Source: Saprospiraceae bacterium (GTDB lineage: Bacteria; Bacteroidota; Bacteroidia; Chitinophagales; Saprospiraceae). From it: 64,000 nucleotides of DNA. The notes beneath the pieces were generated by a model. It did not search any database, was not told where the DNA came from, and saw only the letters and a program-made list of their open reading frames with translations. Of this stretch, positions 24,265 through 33,343 are shown one piece after another. Made by a program: the position numbers and the translations under genes. The stretch covers positions 1-64,000 of the forward strand of contig JALSPK010000209.1 in NCBI GenBank assembly GCA_026986005.1, read 5' to 3'. Every line of letters starts with the position of its first letter. Position 1 is the stretch's first letter.

Positions 24265-25344
24265 ATGAAAACTAAAAACATTATATTATTAACTCTGCTG
24301 ATTATACTTTTAATCATAGGTTACTTTTATATCCAATCAGAAAATAGCTATTCAGTAAAAATATGTAAATGGAAAGATGATAAAGCAGCTGCGATTTCAA
24401 TTTCTTTTGATGATGCATCATATGTACAATACAAATACGCATTGCCCGTACTGGAAGATCTTGGTTTTAAAGCAAGTTTTGGCTTGGTAGGAGAATGGAC
24501 TAAAGAAACTCCAAGTTATTCAGCCGAACCGGGAATATTCGAAATCAAGAAAATGGGGTGGAATGAAATCAGAGAAATATCTAAAAAAGGGCATGAAATA
24601 TGTGCCCATGGTTACAAACACGAAAGGTATAGTAGAAGAATATCAAGTGATTCACTGATTCATCAAATGAAAAAAATTAAAAATCTTATCGAAAAAAATA
24701 TAGGTAGTGAATGCTACACTCTACATTACCCATACTCTCAGACATCTGATACAATAACTTATGCTGCAAAGAAATCCGGATTTTTATTCGCAAGATCAGG
24801 AGAAGAGGCTATAAACCCTTCTACACCAAAAAACATGCAACTTCTTGCGAGTAAGGCAATATACAACAATGAAGTACCTGCACTTAAAGAGTTCAAAAAT
24901 TTTCTTAAAGAAGCTAGTGGAGGATGGCTGATTTTAATGTATCACCACCTATTTCCTGATGACTCCAAAGAAATGGGGATATTGAGATATCACAAAATAA
25001 GAAACACTTACTCTCTACTACCATCTACCTTCAAATCTCAAATGAACTTAATCAAAAACACTAATTATTGGGTAGCTCCCATATCTACTGTAGGTAAATA
25101 TATTGAAGAGAGAGACAATCTAAAAATCGAATCCAAAAAATTTTTCAATATCATAAATATCAAAACAAAAATCAATCTCGACACATCTATTTATGACGAA
25201 AGAGTAACACTAAAAATAGGACTCCCTTGGAAAAAAGCTAGTGTTTTTTTTGAAGACAAAAAGTATATTTTTGATGTAGTAGAGGGGTATATTTTATTGA
25301 ACATTTTACCGGGAGACAACATAATGATAAAGAAAATAATATAA
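24265..25344 (+). CDS. Membrane-anchored NodB-type polysaccharide deacetylase
   Basis: The 359-residue product has one N-terminal membrane segment (about 5-22) and a NodB/CE4 domain facing the periplasm. The metal triad is intact: SISFDDAS (Asp49-Asp50) and HGYKH (His115, His119). The third motif reads HYPYSQ instead of RxPY, and the late His motif is MYHHLFP. After the NodB domain, a beta-rich tail (about 275-359, ending in ILLNILPGDNIMIKKII) recurs at the end of the protein encoded at 28356-31490. It probably removes acetyl groups from a newly made hexosamine polymer, as the N-terminal half of PgaB does. It overlaps the glycosyltransferase gene by one base (TAATG). Confidence 0.88.
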   Translation: MKTKNIILLTLLIILLIIGYFYIQSENSYSVKICKWKDDKAAAISISFDDASYVQYKYALPVLEDLGFKASFGLVGEWTKETPSYSAEPGIFEIKKMGWNEIREISKKGHEICAHGYKHERYSRRISSDSLIHQMKKIKNLIEKNIGSECYTLHYPYSQTSDTITYAAKKSGFLFARSGEEAINPSTPKNMQLLASKAIYNNEVPALKEFKNFLKEASGGWLILMYHHLFPDDSKEMGILRYHKIRNTYSLLPSTFKSQMNLIKNTNYWVAPISTVGKYIEERDNLKIESKKFFNIINIKTKINLDTSIYDERVTLKIGLPWKKASVFFEDKKYIFDVVEGYILLNILPGDNIMIKKII

Positions 25345-26798
25345 TGTACTATACACTTAGAATCATAGAAAAAGTTTTAATAATATATTTCACTTTATAT
25401 TTGGTGGTTGATTTACTTTTGTACTTTAATGCATTATATGATTTTTTCAAGCACAAAAAGGAAGACAGTAAAAATTATAATTTTAAAGAACACCCTATTT
25501 CAATAGTTGTACCTGCTTACAATGAGGAAGTATCAATTATCACTTGCATTGACAATTTACTGAGATTGGATTACCCCAATTATGAAATTGTGTTGGTCAA
25601 TGACGGTTCGAAAGACAAAACAATGGAAGTTTTAAAATCAAATTATTCAATACTTGAATTGGAAAGACATGATCACGAGAAATTTAAATCAAATCCTATT
25701 AAAAATGTATACAAGCTACCTGACACAAACTTGATAATCTTGGACAAAGAAAATGGTGGCAAAGCTGATGCAATAAATGCCGGTATAAATTATGCTACCG
25801 GAGACTATATATGTACAATTGATGCGGATTCGGTTTTGGATCCTGATGCATTACAAGAAGTGATAAAGCCATTCATAAATAACCCTAACACTATCGTATC
25901 CGGAGGTCAGCTAGCAGTAGCAAATGATGTTACTATCACAAATAACAGAGTAATCAGTTCTAGAGTTCCACGAAATATTTGGGTTCAGTGGCAAATCATA
26001 GAATACATAAAATCATTTATGATATCGCGAATTGGTTTGAGCAAAGTAAACGCATTACTAATAATGTCAGGAGCTTTTTCTCTATTTAAAAAAAGTGATT
26101 TACAAAAAGTAGGAGGATTTCTTTCTAAAGTAAATAATCATCCATATATCATTCAAAATATTGGTGACGGAAGACAAACTGTGTGTGAGGATATGGAAAT
26201 AGTTGTAAGATTGTGGAAATACAAAATTGATAACAAAATAAAAGCACAAGCGGTTTTTCTTCCCGAACCAGTTTGTTGGACAGAAGTACCTGATAGTGGT
26301 AAAAATCTTTACAGACAGAGAGCAAGATGGCATCAAGGGCTAGCTGAAACTTTAACAATATACAAGGATACTATATTAGAACCAAAATATGGTGTTACCG
26401 GGATGCTTGCACTTCCGTATTATTTCTTCTTCGAACTACTGTCACCTGTCATAAAGCTGTTTTCTTTAGCATTTATCTTTGCTGCGGGTTATTATGGAGT
26501 ATTCAATACCAAGTGGGTGATATTATTACTTATAAGTATACTACTTACTACAGCAATTATCATGAGTTCGATTACCGTAGTGCTCGAAAGATGGAGTCAA
26601 AGACACACTAAAACGACAAGAAATGCCTTGAGATATAAAACTTTTACTGATTGGTTGTGGCTTGTTTTTTCCGGAATCACAGCAGAATTTACTTATTCCT
26701 TTTTTAAAATAATTGCACAGATTAGAGGAATTAGTGATTATTTAAAGAAAAAAAATGAATGGAATAAATTTGAAAGAAAAGGATTTAAAAATAAATAA
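25344..26798 (+). CDS. Processive family 2 glycosyltransferase, PgaC/IcaA-like polysaccharide synthase
   Basis: The 484-residue product has an N-terminal membrane segment (about 8-30), a GT2 catalytic domain, and about three to four membrane segments after residue 345. The processive synthase motifs are all present: IVVPAYNEE, LVNDGSKDKT, TIDADSVLDPDAL (DAD), VCEDMEIVVRL (ED) and RQRARWHQG (Q-x-x-R-W). This fits PgaC/IcaA, HasA or NodC-type enzymes that polymerise a UDP-sugar and push the chain across the inner membrane. The neighbouring deacetylase and TPR-barrel genes favour a PNAG-like hexosamine polymer. No PgaD-like small partner is visible. Confidence 0.9.
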   Translation: MYYTLRIIEKVLIIYFTLYLVVDLLLYFNALYDFFKHKKEDSKNYNFKEHPISIVVPAYNEEVSIITCIDNLLRLDYPNYEIVLVNDGSKDKTMEVLKSNYSILELERHDHEKFKSNPIKNVYKLPDTNLIILDKENGGKADAINAGINYATGDYICTIDADSVLDPDALQEVIKPFINNPNTIVSGGQLAVANDVTITNNRVISSRVPRNIWVQWQIIEYIKSFMISRIGLSKVNALLIMSGAFSLFKKSDLQKVGGFLSKVNNHPYIIQNIGDGRQTVCEDMEIVVRLWKYKIDNKIKAQAVFLPEPVCWTEVPDSGKNLYRQRARWHQGLAETLTIYKDTILEPKYGVTGMLALPYYFFFELLSPVIKLFSLAFIFAAGYYGVFNTKWVILLLISILLTTAIIMSSITVVLERWSQRHTKTTRNALRYKTFTDWLWLVFSGITAEFTYSFFKIIAQIRGISDYLKKKNEWNKFERKGFKNK

Positions 26799-26813
26799 AA
26801 TTAGAATAAAGCT

Positions 26814-28352
26814 ATGAAATCAAAAAAATCATTATTTGGAGTATTACTTGTCATTTATACAACATTTGGTTTTGCCCAAAGTTTGACTAAATTAAAAACG
26901 GATGCTTCACAAGCGGCAAGTATCCATGAATATAAAACCGCAATCAAGCTCTATAAAAAAGCACTAAGTATCGATCCAAATGATTCTGAAGCACACATGG
27001 CATTGGGTCAATTATATTACGATTCGGAAAATTACACAAAAGCAGTTGTTTTTTTTAATCGGGTATATATGAAAAACAGAAAAAATGAGGATCTAATCTA
27101 TAAGATAGGGAATAGTTATCTTTTATCTGGAAAATTGTATGGCGCTGTCAATTTTTATTTGGCTGCTTTAGAACAATTGCCAAAAAACATTAAGATATAT
27201 TTCCAACTTGCAAAAGCTTATAGTTGGAAGGGGCAAATGAAAAAAGCTATTAAAATATATCAAAAAATATTGGAAATTGACAATACATATGCTGAAGCTT
27301 GGCAAGGAATTGGGAAGATGTATTATTGGATGGGTAAACCATACTCTTCTGCAACAAATTACAAAAAAGCAATCGGTTTTGACCCATCAAACATAGTACT
27401 TAAAACAGAATATGAAAAAGTTAAGAAAAGTATGACTTTTCAAACTTTTGGCAAATGGGATATCGTCAATGAGAATGAAAGACATTATGATATACATGCC
27501 ATCACTCAAAGATATGGCGTATCAAAAATCATAAATGACGACTTAAAACTAAGTGGAAATTTATTAATTGACCATTCCTATAAATATCTAAATCAAAAAG
27601 AATCGGACAAGATTAAGAAAATTTACAATAACACCTTTTTTAGCTTGGACTATTCTCTTGGAAATAGTGATTTTAAAGTATATTCGGGATACTCCTTTTC
27701 TGATAAACAAATGTCTTCATATGGTCTGGAATGGAAATACACATTTAGAGTGAAGTCCATGGAGTTCTCAAATAACCTCACAGGAGGATATGACTATTTT
27801 TATTATTGGAATAATGTAGGTCAACATGCGATTAGCGATCAATTTTACATAAAATACAATAAATTCAAACTATCTCTTAATGTAAAAAGCGGAATAATCG
27901 ACAGTCTAACGGTTTTTGATGAAATAAAAGATGAAGTGAGAGTAGATTTCAATCATAGTTTAGCTGGAGGAGCAACGTTGTCATATGAATTGATGTCAAA
28001 ACCAAAAGTAAGAGTTTCTGCGCATTATTCTTATTTAGACTATAAATACAAATCAAAGCTTTATTATACTCCTTCGAGCAGAAATCTATATGGTTTATCA
28101 ACATCCGTTTTTTATCCTACCAACAACTTCTATTTTTATGGTAGTTTTGGATACAATATTGGTTCAGAGTATTATTTTGACATTAAAAATGATAAGCTAA
28201 CTGCTATCTTTATAGATGTTGATAATTGGGCGGCAAATGCAGAAATAGGATATGAGTTGAATACAATATCATTTTCTTTAGGAGCTAGCAGGTTCTTCAA
28301 TCCGTATTATGCAAATTTTGATGCATATTTTACTTCAAGATTATATTTTTAA
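26814..28352 (+). CDS. TPR plus outer-membrane beta-barrel protein, PgaA/YaiO-like exporter
   Basis: The 512-residue product has a signal peptide (ending near FGFAQ, residue 22), then about five TPR units (roughly 24-195: YKTAIKLYKKALSIDPNDSEAHMAL and similar), then a beta-barrel region (about 210-512) of alternating aromatic strands ending in SRLYF with a terminal Phe, as expected for BAM substrates. The same order, periplasmic TPRs followed by a barrel, is found in PgaA, which guides partly deacetylated polymer out of the cell; the barrel also resembles the YaiO family. It lies 15 bases after the synthase gene. Export of the polymer is the most likely role. Confidence 0.82.
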   Translation: MKSKKSLFGVLLVIYTTFGFAQSLTKLKTDASQAASIHEYKTAIKLYKKALSIDPNDSEAHMALGQLYYDSENYTKAVVFFNRVYMKNRKNEDLIYKIGNSYLLSGKLYGAVNFYLAALEQLPKNIKIYFQLAKAYSWKGQMKKAIKIYQKILEIDNTYAEAWQGIGKMYYWMGKPYSSATNYKKAIGFDPSNIVLKTEYEKVKKSMTFQTFGKWDIVNENERHYDIHAITQRYGVSKIINDDLKLSGNLLIDHSYKYLNQKESDKIKKIYNNTFFSLDYSLGNSDFKVYSGYSFSDKQMSSYGLEWKYTFRVKSMEFSNNLTGGYDYFYYWNNVGQHAISDQFYIKYNKFKLSLNVKSGIIDSLTVFDEIKDEVRVDFNHSLAGGATLSYELMSKPKVRVSAHYSYLDYKYKSKLYYTPSSRNLYGLSTSVFYPTNNFYFYGSFGYNIGSEYYFDIKNDKLTAIFIDVDNWAANAEIGYELNTISFSLGASRFFNPYYANFDAYFTSRLYF

Positions 28353-28355
28353 GCT

Positions 28356-31300
28356 TTGAAGGGGAAAATAATAGTCATATTATCTTTGATAGCAATGCTG
28401 GTTTATACAGTATTCAAGATGATGAAATACGAAGAATCCATTCGTGAGGAACGAATAATTACTAAATATGTCGAGGATGAAAGCAAAGCTTTATTTGAGA
28501 AATCATCTTCAGAAAAACTTGAAAAATATGCAAAACAATCTGAATATAAATTCACAACCGGTAAGGTGTATTTTCAAAAACAGATTATTAACGAAAGAGA
28601 AGTTGTAGACTTCGAGGACTTTTTTTTAAAGGGAGTTAATCTGGGCGTAGCTGTTCCGGGAAAGTTTCCGGCAGAGTTCTCCCTTACATTTGACAAATAC
28701 TTGGAATGGATAGAGATGATAGGTTTGATGAATGCTAATACAATCAGAGTATACACAATACTTCCACCTGAATTCTACAAAGCATTATCGTTTTATAATC
28801 TATACAATGCAGATAATCCAGTATATTTAATGCAAGGAGTTTGGGCTAAAGTTCCAAAATCAGAAGATTATTATGATCCTGAATACACCCGCCAATTTCA
28901 AAAAGAAATAATTGATGTGATAGATGTAATACATGGAAAAGCTGTATTAAAAGAAAAACCGGGTAAAGCTCATGGAGTATATTCTACTGATGTATCAAAA
29001 TACATTGTCGGTATATTACTAGGAAGAGAATGGGAACCCAAAAGTGCATTTGCTACTATAATGAAACATAAACAAAATCATTTTTTGGGTGACTTTATAA
29101 CTATTCAAAATGGTAACCCAATGGAAGTTTGGTTAGCACAACAATTGGATTTTGCTGCAACTTATGAAACGCAAACATACAAATGGCAGCATCCTTTATC
29201 TTTTGTAAATTGGTTGCCACTTGACCCGATGTATCACAATACCGAATTTATTGAAAGCAAAAAAGTAAAAGAATATGACAATGATTTAATAAGCATTGAT
29301 TTTATTAAATTCAATGCTACCAATCTTTTGAAAACCGGCATTTTTGCAGCTTACCATGCTTATCCGTATTATCCTGATTATATTTACTTGCAAGAAAATT
29401 ATGCAAATACTATTAACAATAAAGGTAAAAAAGATAACTATTTAGGATATCTAAAAGATTTGAAAAATCATACGCAAGGAATGCCTTTAGTAATAGCTGA
29501 ATATGGACTGCCTTCAAGTAGAGGCATCAGTCACTTTACCCCTTCGGGATTCAATCAGGGAGGACATTCAGAAGCACAACAGGCTGAATTGTCCTTGACG
29601 CTTACACAAGATATTTTTGAATCTGATTGTGCAGGTGCTATATATTTTGAATGGGCTGATGAGTGGTTCAAACACAATTGGCTTGTTATGGACTTTGAAT
29701 TACCATTTAACAATAGAAAAATATGGCACAATATGGAAAATCCTGAACAAAATTTTGGAATTCTTGCCTTGGAAAATGACAAAACAATCCCGTCAAACAA
29801 GAAAAATGCACTAACAAATTCAATACCATTTAACACAAATGCTAATCCATCATATTTTTATATTACCGCCGAATTACCTAATTTCGACTTTAAAAAGAAT
29901 AATCTCTTTATAGCCATAGACACATATGACAAAAATAAGGGAGATCACAAATTACCTATTTCCAAATATGAATTTGAACATGGATTTGAATTTTTTCTTA
30001 GTTTTAATTCGGATAATAAAGCAAAAATACAAGTGGATGAACCATATTCGGTATATACTGATATTTATAATGATTTCAGACCCATATATGCATCAAAAGA
30101 AAACAAAAACGGAATATTCATAGATCAACTGATGCTGGTAAACAGAGGTAGATCCACCCTTTTAGGAATAAAAACAGACTCCATAATCAACAATCGCAGC
30201 ATTCTTAAAAGCGGTGATTTTACCATACCCTCAACATCAAATGCAGATTGGAATTGGAATAAATCCTCTCATAAATTCAATCTCCGCCTTGATTGGCATT
30301 TGATCAATGTTTCTGATCCATCGCATCGTTTTGTCCTTGATGATAAAGAAGGAACACGAGCTATCGAATACACAAAAACAGATGGTTTCAATATGTATTT
30401 TTTCATCACAGACAAGACAAATAATATAATAGACCAATATCCTGAAAAGAAACCGTACTTCACAACATGGGAAGAATGGGATGCCCCAAAATATACCCAA
30501 AGATTGAAACCATTATACAATACATTGAAAAAATACTTTTCTTCATTAAAAATAAATAAAAGTTTGAAATCAAATGGACATAAAGAAAATTTTATAATAA
30601 CTGATTTCATGCATGATAAAAAAGCAGCTATAAGTATCACGTTTGACAATTCAGGATACTCACAGTACAAGTACGCATTGCCGGAAATAAGCAAATATAA
30701 AATAAATGCAGACTTTAGTATATCACCTAAATTTATGAATGACGTTGCCGGTTTCTCTGACTATGACGAAGGGGTCTTGATAAACAGATTGGGAGTTGAT
30801 GAATATGGGGAAATAAAAGCTCATGGCAATGAAATAGCACTTCAGATTAGCGAGAATGAAAGCATTGATGGCTTTGAACTTAACAATTCCTTTAAAACTA
30901 TCCATTGTCATTATAACAAGACAAGAGAAAAGCCGATTAATGGATTTACATTTATCAGAGGTGAAAGTCTCAAAAAAACCGATAGTTTTACTTATGATGG
31001 GATATCTTACTCCACAATAAAAACAAATATATCCCAAATTGTACTAGACAGTATCTTGAAAGAAAAAATCGGGGAGTGGACAATATTTAATTATCACCAT
31101 ATTTACAAGGATACGCTTGAAGTATGGAAATACGATAAAAAAATAATAGATAACTATTTTATAGAGTTAGAAAAATTTAAGAAACAAATAAGACTTATAA
31201 GAAATTCAGACTATTGGATCGATACAGAGTCTCATATTTCTCAATATATTAAAGAACGTAGTGCAGGTGAAATAATAACCAAAAAATTCGGAAATATAAC

Positions 31301-31490
31301 TTTCTTAACAATTAAGACAAGTTTAGACCAAGATAAATACACTCAACCCCTGACATTAAAATACTTTACGGATTATGAAATGATTAAAATATCTGGTTCC
31401 ATATCTAATGGTATTTATAGAAATTATTCCGGAAGTATAATGTTCGACATATTGCCCAACGATGAGATAAAAATAGAAGTCTTTGAATAA
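28356..31490 (+). CDS. Clan-A glycosidase-like protein fused to a degenerate NodB deacetylase domain
   Basis: The 1044-residue product starts at TTG, 3 bases after the previous stop; an ATG start at residue 14 would cut into the single membrane anchor (about 4-22). Residues ~85-470 look like a TIM-barrel glycosidase, with acid/base and nucleophile candidates in GREWEP (Glu225) and VIAEYGLPS (Glu382), and FEWADEW near 431. A beta-rich middle part follows (~500-720). Residues ~745-970 are clearly homologous to the deacetylase at 24265 (SITFDNSGYSQYKYALPE matches SISFDDASYVQYKYALP), but the second Asp is Asn and the HxxxH motif has become HGNEI, so metal binding is probably lost. The tail (~975-1044) matches that of the deacetylase. 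The two-activity layout recalls PgaB, with the domains in reverse order. Confidence 0.8.
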   Translation: MKGKIIVILSLIAMLVYTVFKMMKYEESIREERIITKYVEDESKALFEKSSSEKLEKYAKQSEYKFTTGKVYFQKQIINEREVVDFEDFFLKGVNLGVAVPGKFPAEFSLTFDKYLEWIEMIGLMNANTIRVYTILPPEFYKALSFYNLYNADNPVYLMQGVWAKVPKSEDYYDPEYTRQFQKEIIDVIDVIHGKAVLKEKPGKAHGVYSTDVSKYIVGILLGREWEPKSAFATIMKHKQNHFLGDFITIQNGNPMEVWLAQQLDFAATYETQTYKWQHPLSFVNWLPLDPMYHNTEFIESKKVKEYDNDLISIDFIKFNATNLLKTGIFAAYHAYPYYPDYIYLQENYANTINNKGKKDNYLGYLKDLKNHTQGMPLVIAEYGLPSSRGISHFTPSGFNQGGHSEAQQAELSLTLTQDIFESDCAGAIYFEWADEWFKHNWLVMDFELPFNNRKIWHNMENPEQNFGILALENDKTIPSNKKNALTNSIPFNTNANPSYFYITAELPNFDFKKNNLFIAIDTYDKNKGDHKLPISKYEFEHGFEFFLSFNSDNKAKIQVDEPYSVYTDIYNDFRPIYASKENKNGIFIDQLMLVNRGRSTLLGIKTDSIINNRSILKSGDFTIPSTSNADWNWNKSSHKFNLRLDWHLINVSDPSHRFVLDDKEGTRAIEYTKTDGFNMYFFITDKTNNIIDQYPEKKPYFTTWEEWDAPKYTQRLKPLYNTLKKYFSSLKINKSLKSNGHKENFIITDFMHDKKAAISITFDNSGYSQYKYALPEISKYKINADFSISPKFMNDVAGFSDYDEGVLINRLGVDEYGEIKAHGNEIALQISENESIDGFELNNSFKTIHCHYNKTREKPINGFTFIRGESLKKTDSFTYDGISYSTIKTNISQIVLDSILKEKIGEWTIFNYHHIYKDTLEVWKYDKKIIDNYFIELEKFKKQIRLIRNSDYWIDTESHISQYIKERSAGEIITKKFGNITFLTIKTSLDQDKYTQPLTLKYFTDYEMIKISGSISNGIYRNYSGSIMFDILPNDEIKIEVFE

Positions 31491-31510
31491 TACATCAAAC
31501 CTAAATTATT

Positions 31511-33343
31511 ATGAAAAACATATACGCTCTTATAGCAATATTTATACTATCGACTTTTATGTCCCAGTGCTATAAAAATGAAACCAAAAGCAGAAAGGAA
31601 AGCAGTTTTGAAAATATTTCTCAATTACCGAATGCATTATTTGTCACTACAGGAATCAACTTTGAAAAACAAGATCCTGCTCTTTCTGAGGCTGTTGTAA
31701 TAGCAATTCAGAGTCTAAACAAAAGGGGAATAAAAGTCAGATTGGAACCAAGAGATGTCCTTTATGAAAAAGAAAAATTATCAAATTTCAGTATAATTAT
31801 ACTATCCTCTTCTTTAGGAATACATGACGCTGACAGAAAATACTCATTGACTTATATGACAGATCATGAATTGAATAATCTAAAAGATTTTGTCAATGCC
31901 GGTGGTGTATTAATAGCAGGAGACAATATTGGGCGAAACTATTTTGACGGTTCTGACAGAATAAAAAAATTCAAGCAATTGACGCCATCCAATTATCCAT
32001 TATCTGAAGTATTTGGAGCAATATTGGAAGAAAAGAATATGAAAGGTTATAGGATAATAGGTAAAAAAGACGCTTTTAAAGACGAATCCCTAAACACATT
32101 TGAATATAATATATGGACATTGGTACCAGACAAGGTAATCTCAAGAGATTTAAAGGTATTGGCATCATGGGAAAATGGAAACAAATCTTATCCCGCCATA
32201 ACTAAAAACAAATATGGAAATGGTACAGGCTATCTACTAGCTTCTTCCGAATTTCTACAACCGGCAAACAACGGAGGATATAGTGGAATAAAACAGATAC
32301 AGAAATTTTACAACTATGTCGTTGATGATTATCTTCACAAAAACAAAATCAACCTTGAATTAAATCCATGGCCAAACGGATATGACCAAGCATTTGCAAT
32401 AAGCTTTAATAGTGGAGGAACATTGAAAAATTACAAATTCGTAACCAACAAAATGAAAAAAAATAAAATAAAACCTATATTTTTTGTGAATGGAAAAACA
32501 GCATCCGATATCAAAAAGTATTTAGTAGAAAATAATATATCAATAGCTTCAAGTGGATACCGATTTCGCAATTATAAAAATATAAATTATTCATTAGCTG
32601 TTAATGATATTCTTAGAAATGAAAATGAATGGGAAAGACACTTTTCGGGCTTTAGATTTCCATATACAACTCCCAATTACTTTGGATTGTTGGCAGCAGA
32701 TTTGCACAATTACAAATACGAATCCAGCATAAGTGTCAACAATATTGATTTTATTCACGGTAGCAATTTCCCCCATAACCTCGTGATTTCTCATCACAAG
32801 TTTTACAAAAGTAGCAACATGCTTGAAATTGCTCCCACTTATCATGATGACTTCTTTTTCCTAGGTAGCCTTGACGGGGCAGAATACAGATCGGAGGAAC
32901 AAATGAAAAAAGACATTATGTTGTACAATCAATATCTACAAAACTTTTGGGAAATTGCGACCTTACCAAATAGTGGACTGATGCTTATTCTTGCTCATCC
33001 CAATCTAATAGGAAAAAATAATAACTCTTTCAAACCGATAAAAAATATCATAAACACAGCCAAAAAGTCAAACACATGGATTACTGATATAGAAACTGTG
33101 GCAAACTACACCAATGATATACAAAACCTAAGATTTTTCATCGATAATAGCGGTGAAAGAACAAAAGTACTTATCAAATCAAAAAATGACAAAGTAATAA
33201 AAGGAGTAACCTTGATATCCAAGTTAAAACCGGTCAGTGCTTCTTGCTTAAAAGGAAATATTTCAATAAAGAAAAACAAAAGTACTTATCTAATTATATT
33301 TGATGCTTTTAATAATCAAGAATTAGAAATTACTAGCCACTAA
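31511..33343 (+). CDS. Lipoprotein with GATase-like domain and degenerate deacetylase domain
   Basis: The 610-residue product has a lipoprotein signal (FMSQC, Cys20). Residues ~40-275 resemble a class I glutamine-amidotransferase-like fold used in some glycan-active or trehalose-utilisation-type proteins (FVNAGGVLIAGDNIG), without an obvious catalytic Cys. Residues ~290-530 align by motif order with NodB domains: AISFNSGG instead of TFDDG, SSGYRF instead of HGYxH, then an intact RFPYT (about 380) and LILAHPNL (about 491). It therefore probably binds rather than deacetylates glycan. It follows the glycosidase-fusion gene by 20 bases and completes the five-gene set; its last 11 bases overlap the convergent gene. 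Confidence 0.72.
   Translation: MKNIYALIAIFILSTFMSQCYKNETKSRKESSFENISQLPNALFVTTGINFEKQDPALSEAVVIAIQSLNKRGIKVRLEPRDVLYEKEKLSNFSIIILSSSLGIHDADRKYSLTYMTDHELNNLKDFVNAGGVLIAGDNIGRNYFDGSDRIKKFKQLTPSNYPLSEVFGAILEEKNMKGYRIIGKKDAFKDESLNTFEYNIWTLVPDKVISRDLKVLASWENGNKSYPAITKNKYGNGTGYLLASSEFLQPANNGGYSGIKQIQKFYNYVVDDYLHKNKINLELNPWPNGYDQAFAISFNSGGTLKNYKFVTNKMKKNKIKPIFFVNGKTASDIKKYLVENNISIASSGYRFRNYKNINYSLAVNDILRNENEWERHFSGFRFPYTTPNYFGLLAADLHNYKYESSISVNNIDFIHGSNFPHNLVISHHKFYKSSNMLEIAPTYHDDFFFLGSLDGAEYRSEEQMKKDIMLYNQYLQNFWEIATLPNSGLMLILAHPNLIGKNNNSFKPIKNIINTAKKSNTWITDIETVANYTNDIQNLRFFIDNSGERTKVLIKSKNDKVIKGVTLISKLKPVSASCLKGNISIKKNKSTYLIIFDAFNNQELEITSH

Noticed and set aside
28417-28431. TTCAAGATGATGAAA shared with the MITE-like element
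   Set aside because: The match is short, lies in coding sequence and lacks the rest of the element; it is chance.
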